From: Setophaga petechia
Lineage: Eukaryota > Chordata > Aves > Passeriformes > Parulidae
Assembly: GCA_024362935.1 (NCBI GenBank)
Contig: JANCRA010000061.1
Coordinates: forward strand, 3,348,001-3,412,000
Direction: 5' to 3'
Length of the DNA: 64,000 nucleotides
The notes under the pieces were generated by a model. The model saw only the letters and a program-made list of their open reading frames with translations, was not told the origin of the DNA and ran no database searches. This document shows, piece after piece, positions 12,501 to 24,448 of this stretch. A program made the translations under genes and the position numbers. Each line of letters starts with the position of its first letter. Position 1 is the stretch's first letter.

Positions 12501-15500
12501 TGCATTTACTCCACATTTTGAAAGCCTGGGGAAAATTAAAATACGCTGTTGTTTTATTTAAAAAGCTTTAGGATCAGTGACAAATATATAAAGAGTGTGC
12601 ATGAAATGATGTTATCATTGCTGTAAGCAATTTATTCAAATTCATTTCTATAATTAACGAAGTTTATGGTGAAACTGTGTTTTTTAGAAATGGATGATAT
12701 GTTAGGATATAGCTACACCTTCCACATCAACACATATCCCTGTAATGCTTTTAATAAGACATTCATAATTTACATATGTACTTGCAATATAGCTGGCCTG
12801 TCTCAGATTGTTGCACACTGATGTTGCAATATTTAAGATATTAATGAATTGAGGTAAAGGCTCAAATTTATGGTTAAATCTAAGTATTTGATGAGTTAAC
12901 TCCATTAAAGTGATCCATACATATCAAATGGACATAGTTTTTTCTTTGTAGAAATGATCTCAGTTTATGTGGTTTTGAATGCCTCATATGTTCAGTTCTT
13001 AGTGTACAATTTCTTTTAAAGTATGCATGGAAGATGCCTCAAAAAATTATATGTAATGATACATATCCATGGTACAAAAAATCACTATCAGTATGTCTTT
13101 ATCAATTCTTCCTTGGAACTAGAGAGAAAAATAAAGAAATATTCTGGAATAACAATGGTTTATGCTGGCTGACATACGATCTGTGACATGAGCACTGGCA
13201 CTCAGAATTTTTAAAATACTCAGGATTTCTTTTCTTTAAAGACAAGTCTGATGGGAAAAACTTGGGAAAGAATGCTTTGATGTTTTAGTAACTTCATATC
13301 ATTTATATCCCTTTGTTCTCTTTTTCCATTTATACATAATATTCTTTCTTTCCCAAACTAAAAAGTGTTCTGCTTTATGACCTATTTGGTATTAGAGGCA
13401 TTTCATCATCTATAAATATGTTCTAAAGCTATGATAGTATTTACCAGGTACTTATCATCATTTTTCCTGATGTAAAAGAGTAATCAAAATGTTTTAACAG
13501 CCCACTTTTTTTTTTTTAATCTAGTATTACACTGACTTGTCAAATAAAAAATTTGATGAATGATGTCATCTAAATTCAATGGGCATCCATAAAAACAGAA
13601 ATGATTTTAAGAAAAGAGGGGAGAGATAAAAACGTGTCCTAAATTTTGAAAATTATGAGGAAAAGTGCAATAGAAATTTAGGCTGTAAATGATAATATTT
13701 TGAATATTATGCTGAACTGGTATCTTCCCTAAAGATATCTCAAGGGAAATTCTAACTGAGCTCTAAATCTATGGAAGCAGTTGGATGCTATCACTTCATT
13801 ATGTTTAGAGACATGAAACCTAAATTAATATTTGTTGTCAGTTTTTTTGAAAGCTTTTGTTTCTGGAAAATCTTAAACCTTGCTATCCTTTAAAGAAGGT
13901 CTCCCTCATACCTCTAGAGTTCTGTTGATTTTAGGAAAGTTGTATTGTACAAGCCCTAAATTTTTTCATATATTGTGCTACTGAATGCTTCTAGGTAATG
14001 GAGTGAAAAGCTTATTGCTACAGCCCTGTGAAGCTTTGAAATCCCTCTCTTTGCAGTGGATAATATTTGGGCCTTTCTGCTTTTTTGATTTAATAATCCA
14101 AACATAGTATTGGTAGGATTTCATAAATGGTACCTGGATACCTAACCTCAAGCATTTAACATCCAATGGGACCAATGCAGAGCCATTCTTACTGTCACTT
14201 TTCATTCTCACCTAGCTCACCAGATATATTGAGATGATTAGAAATAACAAATTTAGTAAACTTTATATATAATTTCACCAGAAATCAGAACTCTAATGTT
14301 ACGACCCACTCCACAAAGGGAATCAATTTTATTGCAGATGATTACAATCTAAAGACAGCATTTTGTACCTTCTCCTTCCAATTTATGTTGCTCTAAATTA
14401 TTATGTAATATGGTTGTAGATGTTGAATTTCCTCTGGTATGGGATGAAAAGAAATACTTTTTTCTTAGCGTATTCCTTCTGAATTTTCTGTTTTAGCCAT
14501 TGGAACAAAACTGTACTTATGTAGGGAAAGATGGTTCTCTGAAATGACACTGCTCTGCTCGGAAATCTGAAATAAGGTCATTGATGAACTGCTCGTCTTC
14601 CCACACACGTGCTCTGGTGCAAGAAAGGTGGCATTTGCAGCCATCTATCTGTGTTTGCATGCTAATTCTCTAAAGTTCTTTTACCATCTGTTTCCTGCAA
14701 GAAATCAGGCTGACTGATCCTGGTTTTTTCTTCCACACTTGCTAGAGCAGTAAATCTTGGCACTTCAAATGTTTTTGTTCTCTAGTAGCTTTCCATTTCA
14801 CATGGCTACACCCATGACTTGAAAACCACAGCATGGCAGTTGTGACCATCAGCTGGCTGCTTCAATTATAGTAACTTTTATCTCATTTCTTGGAATGAGG
14901 ACTTTAATATATCATGCATAAAGTCCAGCCAACTAGCTGACCAAAACTAAGATGCTTTTACCTCATATTAATATAATTTTGTAATTCATAGAAAACATAA
15001 CTTACAGGAACCACAGTTCATATGTACACTATTGTGCCTGAAATATCTACAGAAACAGCAATGTAAATGTCAAATGACTTCTTTTCTTATTATAATAAAC
15101 TGCTTTAACAAGTGTTTTTGTGTGTTTTGAGGCTCTTTTTCCTTGATTTTTTTGCTGTGAGGAAATGAAACCAAAGAAATTGGTCTCAGCATCCCTTCTG
15201 GTGCTGCAGAGATCTCCACACATGAAAGCCCAAGTGTACTTTTACCCTTACTAATTAGACCAATCTTGTATTTATCCCTCACTTACAAACTACATGAAAA
15301 CTGTGAAGCAAAGATTTGGGGATGCCAGATGTGAGTAACAGCCTCAATCTAGTGACTGCATCTCTGTGCACTTTGCAAACTTGCAGAATTACTCAACTTA
15401 AACTTAAATAATGAACAGATTTTGTGTCTCCTATCTCCTCCCACAAAGTCCCTGATGTTTCTGGTCCTTCAGTATCTTTTCTGTATGATAAGGACAAGAG

Positions 15501-18500
15501 CATGCCTAATCAACAGCACATTGCTATGGCATTTTTCCAACGGGCAAAAATATTCCGGTCTTCTGCTCACAGATTCTAAAGAAGAAAGAAAATCAGAAAA
15601 GATAGATGTTTTCAGAGGTGTTAGGAAGAAAAACAAATTTGTAAGAGTACAAACTCTGTCTTATTACTTGATCGTACATGGGTTTTGCCAGACCATCTGC
15701 TAGGAGAAAGATTCCCTTTGGGAGGTAGTTTTCAGAAGTACTCCTTGGAAAAAAGATGTGATTTACAAACTGAAGATTTCAATGGAGTATTAAAGGATTT
15801 CTGTTTTCTTCCTTCAGGAAGACTTGGTGAAATTGTAGCAGGAGATGAAATGGAAAGGTTTTGTGCTTCCTCAGAATTTAAAGGGCTGCTGTGCCTGAAA
15901 CTCTTAGAGTGAGGAGGAAAGAAGTTCAAAAGCTTTTGTACAGACTTTCAGAAAGAATGTATCTTAAAAATCAAAATGTATTGAACCAGTATTTAATGCG
16001 GTGGTCTCAGAGTTCTTAGGCAATAGAGTGGATCAATAAGGAACATGATGAAACCCCAGAGATGGTAATTTGGCTGTTTTGAGTTTAAAAGACACCCTCC
16101 TCATTCCAAAGGGTCCACCAAAGGAGATCTGACTACAGCTGCTCTGGAGTGGATGGGATTTCAGCTACAAGATGTAGAAGTAGTTTTGAAACCCTTACCC
16201 CCATCTTCATCCTGAAAACAATAAACTTCACCCTTTGTAAGGGTAGACAACAGGTGAAAGGTCTGACTGTGGAGGCAAATCAAGGTGACTCGACCGAAGT
16301 GGCTGCTTTTTTCAATTGTTGTTATGATTATTTCCTTGTTTTTATTTAGAAATTCACTACAGCCTGTAGAGAGAAGTAGATATTTTTTTAGACACTTGAG
16401 CAACTCAGCTTAGTGCCTCTGAATTGCCATTAACTGCAGAGGGCATCTCAGCAAATTGCTTTCACTAGGAGGAATTTGGGCTTTATCATAAATAAGTGTA
16501 CTTGAAGAGAGATTACTGTAAGCAGCTTACTCCTGACTGTGGTGTGGTTAAGCAGAAGAAAACAAATTCACCAAGTAAAAATAAGTTTGATAAAGTAAAA
16601 TCCTACTACAAATGGCTGGGTTTGCATGCAGGTGTGACCTCAACTTCAAAAATAAGGGTTGTACCAACCAGGGCAGCTCATAAAACACTGTACCCTTCTC
16701 AAGTTGTTGGATCTATGTTTATATCTGCTCTTCTCCATCCAAAGAGATGCAGAAAAACAGTAGCCAAGCATAACTTCCAAATCAACCGGTGAAAAACCAA
16801 CAGTGAAAATAAAAACAATTTTATAATTCCACTTTGGTAAGATAACTAAAATGTGGGAGTTAAAAACTTGTGTAGCTGACATTATCATTCGAACAGCTTA
16901 ATATAGTTAAAAAAAAAAGTAAGGGAAAAATAAAAAAGAAGGCAAGTTTTCTGCACTTGGGAAGCACTGTATTTAGCTATTCTAAAATTTTGATGATATG
17001 AGATTCTCAAGGCAATTGATTTTATATTCTCTCAGTCCTTGTCTCTGCAAGCAAAATAAGTGAGGTACCTGGGCTTATTTAGTAATAAATTGAAACTTGC
17101 TTGGTTTAGCATGAACTAAACCAAGTGTGGCAGAGAGCAGCTAAATATTGTTGTGGGAGAATGAGGAATCTGGGAAGGGGAGTCCCTCATTCCTCAAGTG
17201 TTAATAACTATTGAGAGTGAGACTTTTCCATAGAGAAATATACATCCTGAAAATGCTCCTGCTCTCATCACAGATGTTGCCACCTACTCTTCTGTAATTG
17301 TATCATGCTTAGTAAAGTTTTTTTTTTCTCTCTCTTAGGTACTTTATTTGTGCAGTTCAGGCAAACCTATCAGAAATTAACATTGAATGTTAAACCAAAA
17401 CTTTAAAATTAAAAAATCAATTTTAAATTTAAATTTTAAAAAAGAAATTTAAAATTGTCTTTGAAATTTGCCCATCTGTTTCTACAAGAAATTGAAATAT
17501 TTTACAAGAAATATTTCAGTTCTTCTATGATAGCTCTATCTCACTTTTGCAAGAGCACAGCTCCCTCTTTTTTCTTTTAAGGTGAAGGTTCAATGAATCC
17601 TGACTTTTTGTCAGGATTTTCCATTTTGTTTTACTTTGGTTGGTTAGTTGTTTTGGGACAAGATTTTGAAAAACAAAACTTTAAAAGTAGTCAGTTTCTT
17701 GTACAGAAAATACGACAGATTTTGTTTGAATATCACAGGATCATTTGATCAGTTTCATAAAGTCCTTGATTAGGAATTAAAAGGGTAACTCTCTTGTGAA
17801 AGGGAGGTAAATTGCTGTTATCTCATTAAGAAGCTGATGAAGGTTTTCTGAGCATTTCAAAGTTAATTGTGTCTTAAAACCTTACATGCTTTGCTGCAAG
17901 GGCAACACAAATTTAAACTTATCAGTTTGACTGAAATGTTATAAAAACAACATCAGTGGTGTTCAGTAAATATGACAATTCATTTAAAATAATTAAATTT
18001 GGAAGAAATAGCAGGAAAATAAATATATTATACGGCCAGTACTCTTCAGGAAAGAAAATAAGGAAAAATAAAATCCAAAAGCATTGCAGGTTTTTAATTT
18101 TAAATTTTTCAGTGGTGGTTTTAAATATTTGTTTAAATTAGGTTTCCCTTTGGAAAATATGCATTTTCCTCTCCTGAAATTCCTTCTTTTGTGTGGAACT
18201 GATTTAACTTCATTTGAACATGTCTAATGAAGAGGAATCACACAGATATCTAAAATCAAAGTTTAGCCTTGAACTCCATGCTTAAAGATTCCACCTTGCT
18301 GTGAGGCTTTTGTGTGTGTGTACATGCCGTTGTTAGTTCCTTTAGAGAAAATAGGGAGCATGTCAAGTGTCTGCATGGCAAAAAGAAAAGACCATTGTAT
18401 TACTTTTGAGTTGCTGGTTTGATTCAGCAAATATCCATTGCTGAATATTGGATTTAAATTAATGCAAGTGTTTCTATCCCAGACACCTACCTCGCCACTG

Positions 18501-18799
18501 AATTTAAAGGGAAAAGAACTACTGGTGATTTGTAACTCAGAGTTATCATTGCATGGCTCTCATAACTCAATTGTCTTACACTGCTCCAGTGGTTCCTCCA
18601 GTCCTCAGCATCACTGCAAATGTCCAAATATCCCTTGGTATCCTGTCAATAAAACCCTTTTCTCTCTCTGTGCTTCTTTCCTGTGGCAAGTCCAGGGTAT
18701 CCACTAATTTGGAGAGAGGTTGTTCTTGCAACAGTCAGCCAATGTGCAGAACAAAGGGTGTAAATAACAATGTCCAAAGGCATCTGAATAACAAATGTT
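12501..18799. other. AT-rich non-coding DNA, no gene recognised
   Basis: The stretch contains homopolymer runs (T near 13507-13519, A near 16910-16918, T near 17320-17330) and an AT-only, partly palindromic patch at about 17390-17460. A polypyrimidine tract ending in TTAG at about 17318-17338 resembles a 3' splice site, but no open exon follows it. No gene or repeat family was recognised. Confidence 0.55.
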
Positions 18800-18840
18800 C
18801 AGAAGGTCTTTCCAATCTAAATTATTCTATGATTCTGTGA
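18800..18840 (+). mobile_element. CR1 LINE 3' end fragment
   Basis: The sequence carries the CR1 3' end pattern, a form of GGTCTTTCCAATCTAAA followed by ATTCTATGATTCTGTGA. CR1 is the main avian LINE and ends in short tandem copies of this 8-mer. Only the last ~40 bp are clearly recognisable; the element probably extends a little upstream in decayed form. It is inactive. Confidence 0.75.
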
Positions 18841-20320
18841 CTTATTTAAAAGCCTTTCATTAAAACTTTATGATACCTCATTGGTACTTGAGTAGAAAAG
18901 GTATTACAGATTCCAGATTAATCAAACAACCAATACGCCATCTCTGTAGAAGGAGAAAAGTTGAAAAAGACAGAGAAAAGAGCTGACACAAATCTCTGAG
19001 ATTCTAAGATGATTGCTTTATGTCTTCAAAGTAGGGAAAAGACGTTCTAGCAATGAAATTTCATGTTTTGCTATACAGGATGTAGTTTATTCCCAGTTCT
19101 TTAGAACAATTGAATAAATAAACGGAAGTTTTCTAAGAAACTTAGATTTAGTTTAAACCCCATTGCTGACTAATATTTTTCCAATTGAGCCATTCTTTTT
19201 CACTGTTGGTAGTAACATTGTGGTTAGCAGTGGCAATGCTTAGCAGCGGCAGCCATCCATAAAGGATAGATGAGAACGTCTGCTGTGGCAAAATGTAAAT
19301 AACTGGAGAGAAGGATTAACCAGTTTGGAAAAATGGACTCCAAGAGCAATACCTGATGGCCACTCATCAAGAGCAGTTCACAGGCAGGTCCAGTGTATCT
19401 AAGCTCAGAGAGGGACAAAGAAAACATCTCAAACATTTTTTATATAGGTAGTTCTATGTAAAAATATTGTACAATGGAGCATATATCAACCTAGTTATTT
19501 TCTGAGAGATGCCATGGACCTCAAGAAAAGAACATATCTAACACTGATGATCTGAAGGTGGAAGTGAAGGTGAAAGGAAGCACTAAAGCAAACATGAATA
19601 TGTTCATCCAGCTGTCTCCATGGCTGCAGCTGGGATCAAAGCACCCTGGCTTAGAGTCTGTCCTGAACAATGCTCACTCACACTAACTGAATGACAAAGG
19701 AAGAGCTTTGCCCAAAGCCTTCTTTGGCAGCTTCCTGAGCCTCTGACATGGCTAAAGGCTATTCTGATAAAGAGTCTAGAAACCAAGGCAAGGCCAATGA
19801 GATGTAAAAAATGGAACCCACTGGGAAACAGTGGAAAGAGAACTGATAATATTTCCACAATATTTCTAAGATACATATAGAGAATGAAAATCTGAAATCT
19901 AGAGCTGGAGGCTTAGCAGAATGTCAAAACTACCAGTCTACTCTTAAAATGGCTTTGCGTGTGAAAGCCTATCACTTATCTCCTTAAAGTGTCTGACTTG
20001 GACAGTTTAAAATTAATCCCAGCTAAAGCTGTCCCTGATACTATGCAGAGTTATCACTGGTTGGAGAGCTCATCTGTACTTCAGGGATCTGTCACCAGGG
20101 TCAGTTCTATATTGCTTTTCCAGCCATTCTTGTGTCTGTTTATCTCTCCCAGGCATTTCCCTTTTTATATTATTGTTTATTTTGTAGGACTTCTGGTTTA
20201 TTTCTGTTTGACATTTACATCTGTTAGCCAGGTTGAAAGCTGGTTTCTAAAGCTATCAGGAAGACAGAACGTACTCCCAGTCCTTCTCCAGGTAGAGGTA
20301 CAACACGTGCAGGAAACCTG
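18841..20320. other. Non-coding DNA, no gene recognised
   Basis: No convincing gene, repeat or regulatory element was recognised. Open frames on both strands around 19200-19880 lack domain features and conserved composition. Confidence 0.5.
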
Positions 20321-20432
20321 GAATGCCAATGATACCCTGGACTGCATAAAAAGAAGGTTGTCCAGGAAGTCAGGGGAGATGTGCATTCAACTCTGGGGTC
20401 CTCAGCACAAAAATGATGTGGGTCTGCTGCGG
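20321..20432 (+). mobile_element. CR1 LINE internal fragment
   Basis: The order 'GATACCCTGGACTGCATAAA', then 'GTTGTCCAGGAAGTCAGGGG', then 'CTCTGGGGTCCTCAGCACAA' matches an internal part of CR1 near the end of its reverse-transcriptase reading frame. Some internal sequence is missing compared with the family, so this is a decayed, internally deleted piece. It lies inside a 164-codon open frame that should not be read as a gene. Confidence 0.65.
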
Positions 20433-21260
20433 AGACAGACTGAAAGAAGTGAAAAAGAGAAAAAAATTAATATTTGGAAATGAAGCGCATTATCCACCTC
20501 CCACTCAATTTTTCTTTACTGAATTAAAACAGCTGCTGTTCTTCTTTTAGTTTTATTTTAAAATATTTTAAAATAATAAGATGTGAAAATTAACTAAATT
20601 TCTTACTTTCTGTAAATGTGATTTTTTATTTCTCATTAAAAGGCAATGTGGCTTCTAAACTTTCTTCTCTTATAAACTGAACAACAAGAAATAGATTCAT
20701 CTGCTGTTAAATCTCTAGGTCCCCATTAATCTCAGTCATGTGTTACACATGAGATATATGATTCTCATCCAGCACTATTATATTGGTTTCTTTTTCTACA
20801 AGTCATTTTTATTTTACTCTCTCGGGATAGTGTATCTACTTGACATATCATTTCAGTAAATTCTCTCAAACTGGGCAACTCCAGGTTTTCTATTAATAGG
20901 AAATAAAGACTATTGCTTTATAAAGTATTTTCCCAGATTTAATAATGGTTGGAGTCAAATTTATTACTTTATCCTTCAATAACATTATCAGTAACAATAA
21001 ATCTGTGCTGAAACAAATTTATTTGATTGGGACATTGAGATAAAATTATGATTCAGGATCAGATTTACACTAGACCTCCTTGCCTGCCAGAAAATTTACT
21101 CTACAGGTTGTTCTGGTCGGCATCAGGCAGAACAGAGAAGCCAGAACAGATGTGCCAGTGGCTGGGCAGAGAGGAGCACTGGAGGCAGGCTGAGGCCACA
21201 GTCCTGCATCAAGATCAGCTGCCTCTGCTGCCCACTCTGCCTTTGGCTTCTGCTGCTTTG
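20433..21260. other. AT-rich DNA grading into the copy A repeat unit
   Basis: Up to about 21050 the sequence is AT-rich and featureless. From about 21100 it becomes GC-richer, as in the 3' flank of copy A. Similarity to the copy B 3' flank becomes visible only from about 21255. Confidence 0.5.
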
Positions 21261-21304
21261 CAGGGACAAAGCACTGCCCAGAGACTGTGTGAGGGAATTA
21301 ACAA

Positions 21305-21310
21305 TTTATT
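21305..21310 (-). terminator. Poly(A) signal of copy A (AATAAA)
   Basis: The minus strand reads AATAAA 35 bp after the copy A stop. The surrounding sequence, including GACTGTGTGAGGGAA on the plus strand, is shared with the equivalent site of copy B, which supports a real duplicated 3' end. Confidence 0.65.
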
Positions 21311-21345
21311 TCCTTTTCCTTCAATGAAGATTTGTGAGAGCCCTG

Positions 21346-22428
21346 CTAGAGTTGCCAGTGGGTTGGCCTCTTGCAGGGCTGGGAGGAGTCCTGGGGGCTG
21401 GGGACCCTTCTCTTAATGGGGTGCAAGGGTCCCCATGGCAATTGGTCCCAGCCCAGGACAGGGGTGGCGAGACTGAAGCTGCTGCCCTGAGCAGAGGGAC
21501 CTGCCACTGTCACCACCTCCTGCCGTGTAACCTCCTGGGGCTGGTCCCACTCCATGGGGACAGGCACAGGTGGGGGGTGGCTGGGACCCCCAGGCAAGGC
21601 AGCCTCCGATGTGCCAGCTTCCTCCTCCACATGATAGACTTTGGGGCCATTGGCAGGAGTCCCCATCCACGAGCTGCTGGTCTGGGAGCTGCTGGAGCTG
21701 GTGCTGGAGCTGCTGGAGCTGGAGCTGGCACTGGCCACAGGGCCGTTGTTCTCGTCCCTGATGGCACCAGAGCGCAGCAGCCTCTGGGCCTCCTCGCTGC
21801 ACTGGCCCACGATGATGCTGATGATGCCGTGCACCAGTGGAGCCGTGTGCTGCTCGAGGACAGGCTGCAGCCCCTGGACCAACGCCTCGGCGTTCAGCCC
21901 CTTGACGCACAGGTCGTGCAGGATGGAGCTCTCTGCGGCCTCAACCAGCCACCACCAGCGCCGGAATATCCCCTCCAGCCTCCGGCGCAGCCAGGGCCGC
22001 AGGGGCTCAAGCAGCTGCGGCTGTCCACGGAAAAGTCTGGCCCACACCTCGGGCAGGAGGCCACCCGGGAACTCGGGCCTTGAGGGGCCCTGCTCAGCTG
22101 GGGACAGTGTCCCCTGAGGAGCAGCTGGACAGGCTGCCACAGGGCCGTGGGGGCTGTTCTCGTCCAGGCAGCCGGGAGCTCTCCCTGCCTGGCCAGTGGC
22201 CGCTGGCAGCTGCTCGGGGGCGGTGCTGGCCATGTCCAGATGCTCGTCTGCGTGCTCAGAAAGCCGGACGGTCTCTATCGGTGTCCTGCAGAGTGGGCAC
22301 GAGGGATTTCTGTGTGCCCACCGCAGGATGCAGCCCAGGCAAAAGCGGTGGTGACAGGGCAGAGCAGAAGTCACATCCTTCCGAGAGTCCTGGCAGATGG
22401 GGCAGTCGCCGTCTATCTCTGTGGCCAT
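21346..22428 (-). CDS. Topors-like RING-finger E3 ubiquitin ligase, copy A
   Basis: This encodes a predicted 360-residue protein. The N-terminus carries a complete C3HC4 RING: C9, C12, C25, H27, C30, C33, C44 and C47. RING proteins of this type bind two zinc ions and recruit a ubiquitin-loaded E2. A proline-rich linker (about 78-120) contains DENSPHGP. The conserved block GGLLPEVWARLF to QCSEEAQRLL (about 122-218) is probably helical and is shared by copies B and C. A serine tract follows (about 233-253), then an acidic EEE patch (268-270) and a basic tail (KRR at 339-341, CKRP at 352-355), consistent with a nuclear location. The open frame extends 101 codons upstream but from a GTG. The first MATE methionine is chosen because all three copies start there, with a good Kozak context (G at -3, G at +4). 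No intron interrupts the frame. Family name is from recall of bird annotation; substrates are unknown. The known TOPORS is much longer, so this is a short relative. Confidence 0.85.
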   Translation of the reverse strand: MATEIDGDCPICQDSRKDVTSALPCHHRFCLGCILRWAHRNPSCPLCRTPIETVRLSEHADEHLDMASTAPEQLPAATGQAGRAPGCLDENSPHGPVAACPAAPQGTLSPAEQGPSRPEFPGGLLPEVWARLFRGQPQLLEPLRPWLRRRLEGIFRRWWWLVEAAESSILHDLCVKGLNAEALVQGLQPVLEQHTAPLVHGIISIIVGQCSEEAQRLLRSGAIRDENNGPVASASSSSSSSSTSSSSSQTSSSWMGTPANGPKVYHVEEEAGTSEAALPGGPSHPPPVPVPMEWDQPQEVTRQEVVTVAGPSAQGSSFSLATPVLGWDQLPWGPLHPIKRRVPSPQDSSQPCKRPTHWQL

Positions 22429-22570
22429 TCCAGGAGTGATGGCTCTGGGACTGGCACCAAGATCTGCCAGGAACAGGCCCTGCCCAGCCCCAGAGAGGCC
22501 TGGCTTGATCCTCTCGGCCCTGCCTGCTTGCTCAGTAGAGCTCAGGCTGGAGCCAGAGTGGCCCTGCCAG

Positions 22571-22755
22571 TGTCTGAATGGAAGCAGTGAGGGGCACAAT
22601 GTCACAATCCATCCCCCTGTGATGTCAAAGTCCCCTGCTCTCTGACACCAGCCTCCAAGCCCTGGGACAGCAAAAAAGGCATTCCAAGTCCTTGGAACCC
22701 CAAGATAAGCGGTGAGGAAATGTGAGGTCACAATCTAGCATTGCCTGATGTCACC
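22571..22755 (-). promoter_or_regulatory. Promoter of copy A with CRE-like TGATGTCA boxes
   Basis: The region aligns with the upstream regions of copies B and C. The plus strand has TGATGTCA at 22620-22627 and 22746-22753, and a related AATGTCACAATC at 22598. The octamer is a variant of the CRE/ATF site TGACGTCA. At the position of the TATA-like element in B and C, copy A reads CTTCCATTC on the minus strand, so its TATA looks lost. A segment of about 100 bp (about 22629-22727) separates the boxes and is absent from B and C. Function is inferred from conservation among the copies. Confidence 0.5.
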
Positions 22756-22789
22756 ATCCACAGGCCAGCAACATCAGAGTCCTCTACCC

Positions 22790-23235
22790 TGTTGTGAGAG
22801 ATGAGGTAATATTTTGCTGAAGGTTATTAGGTTAAAAGGGTATTAGGTAAAAAACCAAAAGTTGCTGTTTCTATGTTTTGCTATTTCCGGTTTTTTCAAG
22901 GTAATTTGTTGGCTGCTTCTTTCAGCTGGGAAGGCGGCCAGGTTGAAGAACAAAAAGGAAGTGGGATGAGAAGGGAGGGGACAGAAAATAGGTGATCAGG
23001 TGAGAATAGAAACTCCTGAGTATCTAGTCAATGGAAAAGGGGACGGGGACCACCCCTAGCCAGGAAAGAGGATAAAACTTAGTCCTTTTTTTGGAGAGTG
23101 TGTGTTTGCCACCTGGGCATACATATGGCTCAGGTGAATTGTTACTAAGAAACAAATTTCTTTTGCTAACATGATTTTGTCCCCATTTAATCGTATCCAA
23201 AAGTTAATTTCTAATATTGTGATGACACAGCAGCC
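22790..23235. mobile_element. Possible solo LTR or other insertion upstream of copy A
   Basis: The distal upstream sequence shared by all three copies is interrupted only in copy A. The similarity stops near 22789 and resumes near 23240. The inserted ~450 bp begins TGTTGTGAGAG, contains ATAAAA near 23071, and has a composition unlike its flanks, which suits a solo LTR of an old endogenous retrovirus. I found no clean target-site duplication and no retroviral coding sequence, so the class is uncertain. Confidence 0.35.
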
Positions 23236-23239
23236 CTTC

Positions 23240-24120
23240 CACCCCTGCAGGCACATGTTGTCAGAGAACAAAGGAAATACTGTTTCCTAGTTTCAATTTC
23301 TCTATTTCCATGATGCTCTCCCTCAGCCACCTGCATCACATGCCCTTGGCCCTGTCTCTAATCCCTGCTCCTGACACCTTGCCATGGTTTCCAGGGAACA
23401 CTCCTGGTGTCTGTTCACAGGGCCTCTCATCTCTCTCCCTGGGAGAGGCCATCACATCCAGGCCTTTCCTGCCAGGCCCTGTACAAGGTTTTGTCCCTTT
23501 TGATTTATGTCAGTTTGTCCTCTCTGCAGCCCTGCTGGATCGAGGGTGATGGGCACAAGGACACTTAGCCCCTCTGTTTAGGGCTGTGGGATGGCTCAGC
23601 TTTGCTTGCTCAGCAGAATGGGTCTTGTCTAGAGCAGCTCCAAACCCAGGAAGGAATTCTCTCAGCCTTTTCTTTCAGCAGCCGTTCTTTCATCTGCTCC
23701 ATGACAAGGCCAGGCCTCCATCCTGGGAGCACTCCTGAGGTGACAAGGACACACTCCAAATGACAGCATGTGGGCCTGTGAAGAAAGGAAATCTGCAAAT
23801 ACACAAATGGTGCCCCAGGGGTGCAGCTCAACACTCTTCCTGCCTTTGCTGAGCTGTCCTCCCTGCCTGAAACCTGAAGACTGGGAAGGACACTGTGCCA
23901 GCAAGGTGCAGTCTGACACTTCACTGCTGACCAAACAAGGGCCCCTTCTCATTGTTCAAGCTACAGAGCTGTGGGAATAATGGAAAATGTGTCTGAATCA
24001 GGGTAGCCAGGCTGCCAGCAGGGTCTGGTGGGCCTGGGTTGCTGTGGGACGCCTCATGGGAACTGACCAAGTGAGGGACAGCTGGAAGCTGGGCTGGAGG
24101 AGAAGGGTGGGATTTTTAAA
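23240..24120. other. Distal duplicated 5' flank of copy A
   Basis: The plus-strand block at about 23290-23390 (CCACCTGCATCACATG, then CCCTGTCTCTAATCCCTGCTCCTGACA) is shared with about 26090-26180 upstream of B and 38640-38735 upstream of C. A further block at about 24050-24118 (CTCATGGGAACTGACC, then AAGTGAGGGACAGCTGGAAG) matches 38906-38975 upstream of C. The duplicated unit therefore extends at least 1.6 kb upstream of the coding start. No separate gene is seen. Confidence 0.6.
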
Positions 24121-24330
24121 GATTGGGATGCTGCAGTTAAATGTCCCAATTCAAGGCTGCTGCTGATCTCACACTAGGAGGAGCTGTTGACTGTCTTGAG
24201 GGACAAGATGCCATACAGAGAGTTCCAGAGAGATTAGATCCTTGAATTTCCTGTGGGAAAAGGTACTGCACCCATGGCCCTGGGGCAAGGGCTGTGCCCC
24301 ACAGGACATGGGCTCCACCCAAGGTGGGCA
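24121..24330. other. Junction between the copy A and copy B units
   Basis: This short interval lies between the last sequence shared with the copy C flank and the 3' flank shared by A and B. No gene or repeat is recognised. Confidence 0.4.
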
Positions 24331-24386
24331 CAAGGGGAAGGCTGAAGAAGCAGAGCCCAAGGACTGTGTGAGGGAAATAACAACAA

Positions 24387-24392
24387 TTTATT
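24387..24392 (-). terminator. Poly(A) signal of copy B (AATAAA)
   Basis: AATAAA on the minus strand lies 56 bp after the copy B stop, in sequence clearly shared with the copy A 3' end. Confidence 0.65.
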
Positions 24393-24448
24393 TCTTTTTT
24401 CTTAATTAAAGGGTTGAAAGAGCCTTGCTAGTGCTACTGGCGGGGGGA

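Noticed and set aside
19989..20483. 164-codon plus-strand open frame
   Set aside because: Its second half is the internal CR1 fragment; the first half has no features.
21334..22083. 249-codon plus-strand open frame over copy A
   Set aside because: It is the antisense shadow of the GC-rich copy A coding sequence; the RING and conserved helical block lie on the minus strand.
22429..22731. 101-codon N-terminal extension of copy A
   Set aside because: It begins at GTG, crosses the promoter boxes, and has no equivalent in B or C; the shared MATE start is better.
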